DNA of 64,000 nucleotides from Caryophanales bacterium (GTDB lineage Bacteria; Bacillota; Bacilli; Exiguobacteriales; Exiguobacteriaceae), in contig CABIYO010000005.1 in the NCBI GenBank assembly GCA_902362975.1, positions 33,734 to 97,733 on the forward strand, written 5' to 3'. The notes beneath the pieces were generated by a model. It made no database searches. It saw only the letters and a program-made list of their open reading frames with translations, and was not told where the DNA came from. This document shows positions 8,257 to 15,915 of this stretch, in pieces. Position numbers and translations under genes: made by a program. Position 1 is the stretch's first letter. The number at the start of each line of letters is the position of its first letter.

Positions 8257-9028
8257 ATTTCGTTTGAGCCCACGCTTCACCGCTACATCCTGGCACAGGA
8301 CGGCAACGCTGTTGTAGGGAGAGCTTCTTCAATTCGCGTTCAATCACTGTCTTCTCCAAGTCTAGAATGTACGATAGCTCTGTGATGGTCGACGCATCAT
8401 AGCGTGCCAACACTTTGGCTACATCCCAATCGGTCGAACGGGTCGGTGCATAACCTAACAATTCGGTCATGACCGATTGATAGACGTCGTACGGATATAC
8501 CCCTTCAATCTTCAATGCTTCATCGCGCGTCACGAATGTGAGTGCGGGCAATGATTCAATTTCCCAATCTTTCAACACTTGATGGTCGACAGCTAATGCA
8601 TTCAAGAGCTGGTTCGATTGAAGATCGGCTTCGAGCTCAGTTAAATCAAGGCCATATTCTTCGAAAGAACGTGCGATTTCCCATAAATCGATTGAACCAA
8701 GTTGTTCACCAGAGAATAGATCGTTCACATGCAAATGACGCAAAAAGCGCATCGCATGACGTTTCCCTTGCAATTCCAGCGCTTTGATCATGGTGAGAAG
8801 GCGAACTTCTTCCTGACATCCGCCAACACAGCTAGGAACAGTAGAGACCATTCGAAAACGAATCACATGTCCGTATTCAATCTCTAACTTTTTGATTAGT
8901 GTCATCACATGAAAGTTCTCAGCACTTGAGATGTCCATGAAATAGAATAACTCCAATGGCTTATACGTTACTTGAATAGGAGTTTCTTCCAGTGAACAGG
9001 ATGACCCATTACATTGTTCAAGTTCCAT
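8255..9028 (-). CDS. spxH: ClpXP adaptor SpxH (YjbH family), variant lacking the usual CxxC
   Basis: YjbH/SpxH is a DsbA-like adaptor that binds Spx and hands it to ClpXP, keeping Spx low without stress. I start at the ATG at 9028 because AGAGGAGGCGACACA lies right before it; an ATG at 9058 lacks such a site. The product has 257 residues. The segment PLELFYFMDISSAENFHV aligns with the family stretch in which I expect DPLCPECW, so both thioredoxin-type cysteines appear replaced. Other cysteines remain: an N-terminal pair (CNGSSC, 6 and 11), CVGGC and a C-terminal CRPVPGC. Convergent with the sRNA and pepF. Confidence 0.85.
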   Translation of the reverse strand: MELEQCNGSSCSLEETPIQVTYKPLELFYFMDISSAENFHVMTLIKKLEIEYGHVIRFRMVSTVPSCVGGCQEEVRLLTMIKALELQGKRHAMRFLRHLHVNDLFSGEQLGSIDLWEIARSFEEYGLDLTELEADLQSNQLLNALAVDHQVLKDWEIESLPALTFVTRDEALKIEGVYPYDVYQSVMTELLGYAPTRSTDWDVAKVLARYDASTITELSYILDLEKTVIERELKKLSLQQRCRPVPGCSGEAWAQTK

Positions 9029-9086
9029 TTGTGTCGCCTCCTCTCGTAAAAAACTCATTTAACTTTGTAAACTCATTGTAGCAACG

Positions 9087-9120
9087 AAAAAAAAAGGTTG
9101 GCAATGTATCTGCTCAACCT
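9087..9120 (-). terminator. Terminator of the CYTH gene
   Basis: On the minus strand AGGTTG/CAACCT (9115-9120 with 9095-9100) is followed by nine T. The stem overlaps the end of the coding region. Confidence 0.75.
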
Positions 9121-9695
9121 TCCAATCGACTCATTTTCAATTCCATGAATCGGACGATTTTATTTTTGGCGGGACGATAGGGGAGACCGTGTTTTGCAAG
9201 AAGTCTTTCGAACGCACGTTTCCCCTCTTCTTCATTCGTCACTTCAAATTCTATTTCGTAGTCGCTCGTCTCCAAATAATGGCTTTCGTCCAAAACGAGT
9301 AGACCTTCTTCTATCTGTAACTCTGCCCGATTCGTCTCGAGTCGACCGAGGTGTTCGAGCGGTCCATTCAGCTGGAATTGTGCCAGTGCCTGCTTCATTT
9401 GCTCGTCATGAATGATTCCGTACTTAAACAGATCCTCAGCCTCATCTTCTGTAATTGTGGCGTGTGTCTCAAGCAATCCGACCTCGTTTGGTTGCTTCAA
9501 CGTCAGTACTTGACCTTGTTTCTTCTCGCGAATCCGAAGTGCCGCCCCGTTCGCTTTTAGCTGAAGGGAAGGGGTGTCGAAATAGTCATTCGCTTGCCAA
9601 CGAACCTGGTCATCAAGCTGGTAGGCACGTAGTAGTGTCTCATATTCGTCTTTCGTCAACATTGATTTAAATTCAATTTCCACTTCTTGGGTCAT
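9114..9695 (-). CDS. CYTH domain protein (YjbK family)
   Basis: A 193-residue protein with the tunnel-fold CYTH signature ExExK at the N-terminus (Glu6, Glu8, Lys10 in EVEIEFK). Charged strand residues follow: AALRIREKK, VLTLKQP, YEIEFEV and a C-terminal KNKIVRF. CYTH enzymes hydrolyse or cyclise triphosphates, including inorganic triphosphate and thiamine triphosphate; which one applies is not shown by sequence. It is divergent from relQ, as in B. subtilis yjbK/yjbM, and they share a 109-base regulatory gap. Confidence 0.88.
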   Translation of the reverse strand: MTQEVEIEFKSMLTKDEYETLLRAYQLDDQVRWQANDYFDTPSLQLKANGAALRIREKKQGQVLTLKQPNEVGLLETHATITEDEAEDLFKYGIIHDEQMKQALAQFQLNGPLEHLGRLETNRAELQIEEGLLVLDESHYLETSDYEIEFEVTNEEEGKRAFERLLAKHGLPYRPAKNKIVRFMELKMSRLEG

Positions 9696-9715
9696 GAATC
9701 ATCGCTCCATTCTAT

Positions 9716-9727
9716 GAACAATTGTTC
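9716..9727. promoter_or_regulatory. LexA/SOS-box-like palindrome between CYTH gene and relQ
   Basis: GAACAATTGTTC is a perfect 12-bp palindrome, with flanks T and G. The Bacillus LexA (DinR) box is CGAAC-N4-GTTCG with GAAC-N4-GTTC as its core. It lies just before a -10-like TATGAT (9731-9736) for relQ, so a bound repressor would block that promoter. This is a motif match only. Confidence 0.5.
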
Positions 9728-9804
9728 GTTTATGATACCATACAAACGGATACATACGGAAAGGACGCGTTTTTTCCGGAAAAGAACGAAAGTGGTGACA
9801 GCGT

Positions 9805-10449
9805 ATGCAATCAGTGAACTGGGATCAGTTTTTAGTGCCGTATCAAATTGCGGTAGACGAGTTGAAAGTCAAATTGAAAGCCATTCGTAAGCAGTTCAAA
9901 TCCCAAAATAACCATTCTCCGATTGAATTTGTCACAGGTCGAGTGAAGCCGGTCGGGAGCATTCTTGAGAAAGCGAAACGAAAGAATATCGCTGACCATG
10001 AATTGGCGACGGATATGCAAGATATAGCAGGGTTACGAATCATGTGCCAATTTGTCGATGATATCGTTCACGTCTTGGATTTGCTACATCGTCGAACAGA
10101 TTTTAAAATAGTGGAAGAACGGAATTATATTACCCATCAGAAAGATTCGGGTTATCGATCGTATCATGTCATCATCGAGTACCCGGTCCAAACGATTCAC
10201 GGTGAAATCCCGACGCTCGTGGAAGTGCAAATCCGCACGCTTGCGATGAATTTCTGGGCCACGATTGAGCATTCATTGAATTATAAATATGATGGCGACA
10301 TGCCTCTTGAAGTGCAGGAACGATTGAGACGCGCAGCCGAGGCGGCCTTTTTACTCGATGCCGAGATGAGCCAACTCCGCGTTGAAATTCAAGACGCTCA
10401 ACAAGTGTTTCGGGATAAAGAGATGAACGTGAAAAAGGATGAAGACTAG
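9805..10449 (+). CDS. relQ: Small alarmone synthetase RelQ (YjbM/SasB), GTP pyrophosphokinase
   Basis: Transfers pyrophosphate from ATP to GDP or GTP, giving (p)ppGpp. The 214 residues carry only a synthetase domain and no HD hydrolase domain, as expected for the RelQ class (B. subtilis 211). Key stretches are VKPVGSILEK, the metal-binding DIAGLRIMCQFVDD, the G-loop region KDSGYRSYHV and the VEVQIRTLAMNFWATIEH block. It starts at the ATG in GTATGCAATC; the ribosome binding site is weak (GTGGTGA). nadK follows after 13 bases and then an RluD-type gene, so the three form an operon as in Bacillus. Confidence 0.94.
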   Translation: MQSVNWDQFLVPYQIAVDELKVKLKAIRKQFKSQNNHSPIEFVTGRVKPVGSILEKAKRKNIADHELATDMQDIAGLRIMCQFVDDIVHVLDLLHRRTDFKIVEERNYITHQKDSGYRSYHVIIEYPVQTIHGEIPTLVEVQIRTLAMNFWATIEHSLNYKYDGDMPLEVQERLRRAAEAAFLLDAEMSQLRVEIQDAQQVFRDKEMNVKKDED

Positions 10450-10462
10450 GGGGGAAACCGAT

Positions 10463-11260
10463 ATGCAGTTTGCGATTGTATCGAGGGGAGATACGCGATC
10501 AGCGGAGATCGCCCAGGAACTGACTGAAAAACTTCAAGCCGCTGGGCATACATTATCGGAAGAGCCCCGAATCGTAGTATCGGTCGGAGGGGACGGGACG
10601 ATGTTACAGGCGTTTCATAAATACATCGACCGACTCGATGAAACGCTCCTTGTCGGGATCCATACCGGGCATCTCGGTTTTTATGCCGATTGGCAGCCGG
10701 ATGAGTTGGATGAACTGACGGAGATGATCACGAGTGAATCGTTCGAGCCGGTCTCCTATCCGCTTGTTGAAGTGCTCATTGACTATGAGAACGGAGAGAC
10801 CGATCGTCGATTGGCGATGAATGATTGCACGATTAAGAACTACAAGCGAACGCTCGTCTGTGATTTATCGATTCGAGACGACTACTTTGAAACGTTCCGT
10901 GGAGATGGATTATGTATTTCGACACCATCGGGTTCGACCGCCTACAATAAGGCACTCGGTGGAGCAATCGTTCACCCATCGATCGAAGCCATTCAAGTGA
11001 CCGAGATGGCTTCGATTAACAACCTAGTGTATCGAACGATCGGCGCACCGCTTCTTTTACCAAAACACCATCAAGTGAAAATCAAACCGCACACGAAAAC
11101 CGAATTTGAATTGGCGTTTGACCATCAAGAAGCGTTGTCCTGGTCGAATGTCGTCTCGATTCGATGTGCGGTCGCAAAAGAAAAAGTGACGTTCGCTCGC
11201 TTCCGGCCCTTCCCATTCTGGCGCCGAGTTCGCGAATCGTTCATCGAGGAAGGAAAGTAA
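10463..11260 (+). CDS. nadK: NAD kinase
   Basis: Phosphorylates NAD to NADP. The start at 10463 follows GGGGGGAAA with ideal spacing and gives 265 residues, the family length; an upstream in-frame ATG at 10439 overlaps relQ and is less likely. Diagnostic motifs are VSVGGDGTML (about 43-52), GIHTGHLGFYADW, the conserved AMNDCTIKN and STPSGSTAYNKALGG. It sits in the relQ-nadK-rluD operon, linking the alarmone and NADP genes. Confidence 0.95.
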   Translation: MQFAIVSRGDTRSAEIAQELTEKLQAAGHTLSEEPRIVVSVGGDGTMLQAFHKYIDRLDETLLVGIHTGHLGFYADWQPDELDELTEMITSESFEPVSYPLVEVLIDYENGETDRRLAMNDCTIKNYKRTLVCDLSIRDDYFETFRGDGLCISTPSGSTAYNKALGGAIVHPSIEAIQVTEMASINNLVYRTIGAPLLLPKHHQVKIKPHTKTEFELAFDHQEALSWSNVVSIRCAVAKEKVTFARFRPFPFWRRVRESFIEEGK

Positions 11261-11263
11261 CGA

Positions 11264-12130
11264 ATGCAAGGGTTTACGATTCGTCGCGTTGTGGAGAAAG
11301 CCGTCCCACTTCGCGACTTTTTAATGCAAGATATGGGCATTTCTCGAAAGATGCTCACGCACGTGAAGCATGAAGGGGATATTGAAGTGAATGGCATGCA
11401 CCGCACCGTAAGACATGAACTAGAACCAGGAGATGAAGTGATGGTGCGATTCCCGCTTGAAGCCCCTTCACTCGACATGGTCGCCTCGGATCGGTCTATT
11501 CGAATTCTGTATGAAGATGATACGCTGTTGGCGGTCGATAAACCGGCAGGGATTGCCACGATTCCATCACGACTACATCCGACCGATACACTTGCGAACG
11601 CTGTACTCGGCTATTATCAACGCATCGGTCTGTCATCTGCGATTCACGTGATCAATCGGCTCGATCGCGACACGAGTGGTGTCGTCTTGTTTGCAAAGTA
11701 TGGATTTATTCATCATCGATTTAGTGAACTTCAGAAAGCGAATGGATTGGTGCGTACGTATAAGGCATTGGTTGAAGAAGAAGTGACACCACAAACGATT
11801 GATGCACCGATCGGGCGTGCCGAGAACTCGATTATGGAGCGAGTCGTGACAACTGAGGGACAACGCGCCATCACGCATATCCTCGCATGTCAGCCATTTG
11901 AGAGCGGTTGTTCGTTATTGACGATTCGACTTGAGACGGGACGGACCCATCAAATTCGCGTGCATTTGCGCCATATCGGTCATCCGCTTATTGGGGACTC
12001 CATGTATGGGGGGACGGCTCGTATGCCCCGTCACGCCCTTCACAGCGCGTCTGCGCGATTCATTCATCCGATGACAGGGGATGAGATTCAGATTGAGGCG
12101 CCAATTCCGGAAGATTTTCGAACTGTATAA
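11264..12130 (+). CDS. RluA/RluD-family pseudouridine synthase
   Basis: Isomerises uridine to pseudouridine in RNA, probably 23S rRNA. The catalytic Asp is in VINRLDRDTSGVVLFAK; further conserved blocks are LLAVDKPAGIATIP and LETGRTHQIRVHLRHIGHPLIGD. An N-terminal S4-like segment (about 15-70, SRKMLTHVKHEGDIEVNG) is present. The 288-residue length fits YjbO of B. subtilis, which holds the same place after nadK. The start lies 3 bases after the nadK stop, within GGAAAG. Confidence 0.9.
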   Translation: MQGFTIRRVVEKAVPLRDFLMQDMGISRKMLTHVKHEGDIEVNGMHRTVRHELEPGDEVMVRFPLEAPSLDMVASDRSIRILYEDDTLLAVDKPAGIATIPSRLHPTDTLANAVLGYYQRIGLSSAIHVINRLDRDTSGVVLFAKYGFIHHRFSELQKANGLVRTYKALVEEEVTPQTIDAPIGRAENSIMERVVTTEGQRAITHILACQPFESGCSLLTIRLETGRTHQIRVHLRHIGHPLIGDSMYGGTARMPRHALHSASARFIHPMTGDEIQIEAPIPEDFRTV

Positions 12131-12134
12131 AGAA

Positions 12135-12175
12135 AGAGGCCCCTATGAGCGACTTGTTCGCTCATAGGGGCCTCT
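12135..12175. terminator. Long perfect inverted repeat at the end of the relQ operon
   Basis: An 18-bp perfect stem (12135-12152 with 12158-12175) around a 5-base loop. The plus-strand T-rich tail (TGTCATTTTT) is imperfect. The T-rich minus-strand flank suggests it can also stop transcripts from rodA. Confidence 0.75.
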
Positions 12176-12216
12176 TGTCATTTTTATGGGTTCGTGCATT
12201 TCGGACTAAACAGAAA

Positions 12217-12264
12217 AGAAGGGGTCCGGCCACCGAAAATCGGGGACCGGACTCCTCTTTTTAT
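12217..12264. terminator. Second bidirectional terminator between the RluD-type gene and rodA
   Basis: AGAAGGGGTCCGG (12217-12229) pairs imperfectly with CCGGACTCCTCT (12247-12258). The plus-strand side ends in TTTTTAT, the minus-strand side in TCTTTTCTG. It separates convergent units. Confidence 0.7.
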
Positions 12265-12307
12265 CAAAAATCTTTAAAATCGGCTAGTTATGTCCCAGCC
12301 TCTTTTG

Positions 12308-13474
12308 TCAATCATCATCAAACATATAGGTTTTTGATTTAGAGGCAACGTTCATGACGAGACCGATGGCAATCATGTTCATGATAATCCCTGTCCCCCC
12401 GTAACTGATGAACGGAAGGGTGAGTCCGGTGATTGGCAAGACACCAATCGTCATACCGATGTTTTGGAACACCTGGAACGTGAACATGGCGATAACGCCG
12501 GTGACGATATAACTTCCGAACGCGCTACTAGACTCTAATGCAATGTGAATCATCCGATAGAGGAATAGGAAGAAGACGATGATCACGAGAGCTGCGCCGA
12601 TGAACCCATAGTGTTCTGCGATAACAGCAAAAATGAAGTCCGTGTGAGATTCCGGTAAATAGACGAGGCCCTGGCCGTATCCCACTCCGAACATCTGTCC
12701 AGAACCGATCGCCTGTAGCGATTTGATCAATTGGAATGCCAAGTCATCTGAATATTCGTATGGATATATCCAGGCCTGGAAGCGGTTGAGGGCGTGTCCA
12801 GGTACGAACGCTTGCAAGACTTCGAAATGGGCAAAAAACAGATACATGAACGTGCCGATGCTCAAAGCCGCGGCGCTGAAAAGACCGAGAAGCCACTTCC
12901 AACCGATTCCCGAGACGATGATGATGGCGCCGAGCATAGTCATCAGAACGAGTCCAGTTCCTAAATCCGGTTGCGTCACAATTAGCCCGAGCGGCGGGAT
13001 GACCACTAAGACTAGTTTCACGAGAAGCCATGTATCGAGTTGTGACGATCCGTAACGTTTATTGTGCTCATAGACGATGGTCGACATGGAAATCAATAAA
13101 AAGAGCTTCATGAATTCGGCCGGCTGGAAACTGAATCCAGGCACGTTATACCAACCATACGCCCCATTGATGTTCGGTACGAGCGACGTGTCACGAAGCG
13201 GAATCAGACCGATGAGCAGAAGTAGACCGAATGCGTATAAGTACCAATGGATTTTCCGGAGTTGCTCATATTCAATCGTCATGATCGCGAACATCGCAAA
13301 AAAGCCGATGACATAACGAATGCCTTGTTCAAGAGCGAAGTTGATATGTTGAAGTCGCGTTGGCAACATCGGTTGAGCGGTATAGATTGCACCGAGACTG
13401 ATAATCATCAATAGGAAGACGATGGTCAACAGTGTCGTATCTAAACTTTTTAAATATGATTGTATACGGTTCAT
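12308..13474 (-). CDS. rodA: SEDS peptidoglycan glycosyltransferase, RodA type
   Basis: Polymerises lipid II in the elongation machinery together with a class B penicillin-binding protein. It has 388 residues with about ten transmembrane helices. SEDS signatures are FQPAEFMKLFLL, TQPDLGTGLVL, the long extracellular loop with HALNRFQAWIYP, ESHTDFIFAVIAEHYGFIG and LPFISYGGTGI. I call it RodA rather than FtsW because a clear FtsW lies at 56,371 and because the locus matches a stand-alone rodA. The start is a short way past a minus-strand leader; no partner gene is adjacent. Confidence 0.88.
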   Translation of the reverse strand: MNRIQSYLKSLDTTLLTIVFLLMIISLGAIYTAQPMLPTRLQHINFALEQGIRYVIGFFAMFAIMTIEYEQLRKIHWYLYAFGLLLLIGLIPLRDTSLVPNINGAYGWYNVPGFSFQPAEFMKLFLLISMSTIVYEHNKRYGSSQLDTWLLVKLVLVVIPPLGLIVTQPDLGTGLVLMTMLGAIIIVSGIGWKWLLGLFSAAALSIGTFMYLFFAHFEVLQAFVPGHALNRFQAWIYPYEYSDDLAFQLIKSLQAIGSGQMFGVGYGQGLVYLPESHTDFIFAVIAEHYGFIGAALVIIVFFLFLYRMIHIALESSSAFGSYIVTGVIAMFTFQVFQNIGMTIGVLPITGLTLPFISYGGTGIIMNMIAIGLVMNVASKSKTYMFDDD

Positions 13475-13551
13475 AATGGAGTCGAATCACCCTTTCTATA
13501 CGTATTTTATCTTACCGCAACTTAAAAAAATCGCAATACGTAACGAGTCGG

Positions 13552-13580
13552 TTGACAAAACAGAAACCTTTCTGTAATCT
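13552..13580 (+). promoter_or_regulatory. fabI promoter
   Basis: TTGACA (13552-13557), a 17-base spacer and TAATCT (13575-13580), placing the start near 13,587. Confidence 0.8.
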
Positions 13581-13591
13581 AAGAACAGATA

Positions 13592-13608
13592 TTATCACCA
13601 GGTGCTAA
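13592..13608 (+). promoter_or_regulatory. Likely FapR operator upstream of fabI
   Basis: TTATCACCAGGTGCTAA is a 17-base palindrome with one mismatched pair. It resembles the FapR box (TTAGTACC-type half sites). FapR, the malonyl-CoA-sensing repressor of fatty-acid genes, is known to bind just after fabI -10 boxes, and the site starts a few bases after the predicted transcription start. Confidence 0.65.
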
Positions 13609-13622
13609 AAGGGGAGTTTATG

Positions 13623-14396
13623 ATGTCAATTTTTCCAACATTAACGAATAAAACGTACGTCGTCATGGGGATTGCCAACAAGCGCTCGATTGCATGGGCG
13701 ATTGCCAAAACGCTTGATGAGGCAGGGGCGAAGCTCGTGTTAACGTATGCGGCAGAACGATTCAAATCGGGTCTCGAGTCACTCGCGAGTGAGTTGAAGC
13801 AAGAAGCGATTCTACTTGAGTGTGATGTGACGAATGACGAAGCGATTGATTCAACATTCCGTTCGATTTACGAACAAGCGGGCGAGATTCAAGGAATCGC
13901 GCATTCGATCGCGTTTGCTGACAAAGAAGCATTGCGCGGTGAATTTTCAGAAATGACACGTGGTCAGTTCGCACAGGCGTTAGACATCTCAGCATATAGT
14001 TTGACGGCAGTTGTGAAAGCGGCGAAGCCTTACTTCGCACAAGACGCCTCCGTGATCACACTCACGTACCTCGGCGGCGAGCGTGTCGTTCCGAACTACA
14101 ACTTGATGGGTGTCGCTAAAGCGGCCCTTGATTCGAGCGTCAAGTATTTGGCGAACGAATACGGTCCCCACGGTGTGCGTGTCAACGCCATTTCAGCTGG
14201 TCCGATTCGTACATTGTCAGCTAAAGGGGTCGGCGATTTCAACAGTATCCTTTCTGAACTTGAACAGAAGGCGCCGTTGCGTCGAAATGTTTCGGCAGAA
14301 GAAGTGGCTTCGACAGGTCTCTTCCTCCTCTCTGCAATGGGAAGTGGCGTGACCGGCGAAGTCATTCACGTAGATAGCGGATACCATATTTTATAA
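13623..14396 (+). CDS. fabI: Enoyl-[acyl-carrier-protein] reductase FabI
   Basis: Catalyses the last step of each fatty-acid elongation round with NAD(P)H. It is a short-chain dehydrogenase of 257 residues. The nucleotide loop is GIANKRSIAW. The FabI catalytic Tyr-x6-Lys region lies in the block with DISAYSLTAV and LMGVAKAALDSSVKYLA. The first active-site Tyr position reads TYLGGERVVPNYN. GGGGAG at 13611 favours the second of two adjacent ATGs. It is preceded by a FapR-type operator and followed by a short hairpin near 14423-14441, so it is a single-gene unit, the target of triclosan-type inhibitors. Confidence 0.93.
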   Translation: MSIFPTLTNKTYVVMGIANKRSIAWAIAKTLDEAGAKLVLTYAAERFKSGLESLASELKQEAILLECDVTNDEAIDSTFRSIYEQAGEIQGIAHSIAFADKEALRGEFSEMTRGQFAQALDISAYSLTAVVKAAKPYFAQDASVITLTYLGGERVVPNYNLMGVAKAALDSSVKYLANEYGPHGVRVNAISAGPIRTLSAKGVGDFNSILSELEQKAPLRRNVSAEEVASTGLFLLSAMGSGVTGEVIHVDSGYHIL

Positions 14397-14422
14397 GTTT
14401 GATTTTACAAGTTTGGGGAATC

Positions 14423-14443
14423 GCGCAGTGATGCGCCATTTTT
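14423..14443 (+). terminator. Weak terminator after fabI
   Basis: GCGCA/TGCGC (14423-14427 with 14432-14436) followed by CATTTTTG. The stem is only 5 bp, so termination may be partial. Confidence 0.45.
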
Positions 14444-14493
14444 GTATTACCTCGTGAATAAATCGGGTAAGGACCTATGAAGGAGGTCAGATT

Positions 14494-14682
14494 ATGGGTC
14501 CCTACCAGATTGATTTTACTGTCGTACAATACGTCAACCGACAAGTCCAGCCATCAGGTCGAGCAAGCATAGAACCGGTGACACGAATCAAACGTGTCCA
14601 ACGAATCCGACCTCGACGTGAAGAATGGCTTGAAGAAGAGCAAGAAAAAAACCCCGGTCGCTATGTCGACCGGAGCATATAA
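14494..14682 (+). CDS. Small conserved-looking protein, 62 residues, unknown
   Basis: A 62-codon frame with an excellent GAAGGAGG ribosome binding site. The product is charged and Arg-rich (residues 35-45 have RIKRVQRIRPRR) with an acidic patch EEWLEEEQE and ends in DRSI; no membrane segment. I do not recognise it. Its last 40 bases contain the hairpin that terminates the opposing yjcG transcript, so the coding and terminator constraints overlap. The two convergent stops are only 2 bases apart. Confidence 0.65.
   Translation: MGPYQIDFTVVQYVNRQVQPSGRASIEPVTRIKRVQRIRPRREEWLEEEQEKNPGRYVDRSI
14645..14673 (-). terminator. yjcG terminator embedded in the 3' end of the 62-residue gene
   Basis: On the minus strand CCGGTCG/CGACCGG (14667-14673 with 14654-14660) is followed by GG and a run of seven T (14645-14651). 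Confidence 0.8.
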
Positions 14683-14684
14683 GG

Positions 14685-15194
14685 TTACCCTCGGAAACGG
14701 AACGTCTCATAGACGTTCCATGTTTCGTTTTCGAGTTCATACATGACGGCCATACGAGTGATCGTCTCTTCGAAATGAATCTGCTCCATACGCATACGTT
14801 CGAGGACGTCGAACAGCTCGGCATCGGTCAAATCTTGACCAATCGTGATGTGCGGCAAGAATTCATATTTCGGTGCTTGGCTGAGCACACCTTCATGCAG
14901 TCGTTGCTGAAGAGTCGACAAATCACGTGTCGGTAACACTTTTAAATACAAGACATTGTTCGTCGGTGCGAAAGACCGAACGCCATCGATTTTTAACTGA
15001 ATCGGTTTAGTCGAATCCGCAACTTGTTGCAAGTACTCGAGTACTTTCGGCAAGTCTTCTTCTGACACCTCTGTCCGCTCTTTAATGGTCACGTGAGGTG
15101 AAATCAACGCATATTTTGTGTCATAGCGTTTTCGATAAGAGTTCGCAAAATCTTGCACTTGTTTTGACGGAAATAAGACTACCCCAATCTTCAT
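14685..15194 (-). CDS. yjcG: 2H phosphoesterase, YjcG family (2'-5' RNA ligase-like)
   Basis: A 169-residue member of the 2H phosphoesterase fold. The two catalytic H-x-T motifs are His34 (SPHVTIKER) and His115 (LPHITIGQ). The family acts on cyclic phosphate or 2'-5' bonds in nucleotides or RNA; the true substrate of YjcG is not known to me. Length and order (after fabI) match B. subtilis yjcG. No partner gene is co-transcribed. Confidence 0.88.
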   Translation of the reverse strand: MKIGVVLFPSKQVQDFANSYRKRYDTKYALISPHVTIKERTEVSEEDLPKVLEYLQQVADSTKPIQLKIDGVRSFAPTNNVLYLKVLPTRDLSTLQQRLHEGVLSQAPKYEFLPHITIGQDLTDAELFDVLERMRMEQIHFEETITRMAVMYELENETWNVYETFRFRG

Positions 15195-15266
15195 TCCTCT
15201 TCCCCCTTTAATCGTTTAACCTACACGTTAATGATGACCGATTTAATGTGGGAAGTCAAAGCAGGG

Positions 15267-15295
15267 TTCGTCTTTTTTCAATTTTTAAGTATAAT
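15267..15295 (+). promoter_or_regulatory. Probable promoter of the pgpA-PAP2 cluster
   Basis: TTCGTC (15267-15272), 17 bases, TATAAT (15290-15295). The leader carries a small AGAGAG/CTCTCT hairpin (15309-15314 with 15322-15327). Confidence 0.5.
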
Positions 15296-15339
15296 GGTTA
15301 TATCATATAGAGAGACGATGACTCTCTGAACGAAGGGAT

Positions 15340-15915
15340 GTGAAGCGGGATTTCGATCCTGCGCTTATTATGAAACATGTACCACACTCACGTGACGTCC
15401 GAGAAGCGGCCCGTGCTCGTTTGCTCGAACGCGGGGTTACGATTGAATCGATTGCTGAAATCGTATACCAGATGCAGGCACCCTATTCGCCGCATCTTTC
15501 ATTAAAAGATTGTATGGATTCTGTCGAGGCGGTTCTTGATAAACGTGAACTACAACATGCGATTCTCGTGGGAACAGAGCTCGATATGTTGGCTGAAAAA
15601 GGGCAATTATCCGAGCCGCTTCTGTCGATTATCGCCTCCGACGAAGGTTTATTTGGAGTGGATGAGACGATTGCAATCGGTGCCGTCAACACATATGGTT
15701 CGATTGCCGTTACGACTTTTGGATACTTAGACAAGGCAAAAATCGGTATCATCAAACAACTCGACACAAAGATGAATGATGGGCAAGTCCATACGTTCAT
15801 GGACGATCTCGTCGGTGCCATCGCTGCCAACGCTTCAGGACGATTGGCGCACCGGTTACGAGATATGGTCGATTTCGGAGAAGAAGAGATGCGTGAAAGA
15901 AAAGGGTTGTATTGA
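15340..15915 (+). CDS. Phosphatidylglycerophosphatase A family protein (YutG-like)
   Basis: PgpA-type enzymes dephosphorylate phosphatidylglycerol phosphate. The 191-residue protein has the low-GC Gram-positive YutG layout: LLERGVTIESIAEIVY, SDEGLFGVDETIAIGAVN, TTFGYLDKAKIGIIKQLD and HTFMDDLVGAIAANASGRLAH, with the acidic metal ligands in the last block. It lacks the transmembrane helices of E. coli PgpA. The GTG at 15340 has GAAGGG close by (short spacing); an ATG at 15370 is an alternative start. Its stop overlaps the next start (TGATG), so it is coupled to a PAP2 phosphatase, consistent with a lipid phosphatase cluster. Confidence 0.8.
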   Translation: MKRDFDPALIMKHVPHSRDVREAARARLLERGVTIESIAEIVYQMQAPYSPHLSLKDCMDSVEAVLDKRELQHAILVGTELDMLAEKGQLSEPLLSIIASDEGLFGVDETIAIGAVNTYGSIAVTTFGYLDKAKIGIIKQLDTKMNDGQVHTFMDDLVGAIAANASGRLAHRLRDMVDFGEEEMRERKGLY

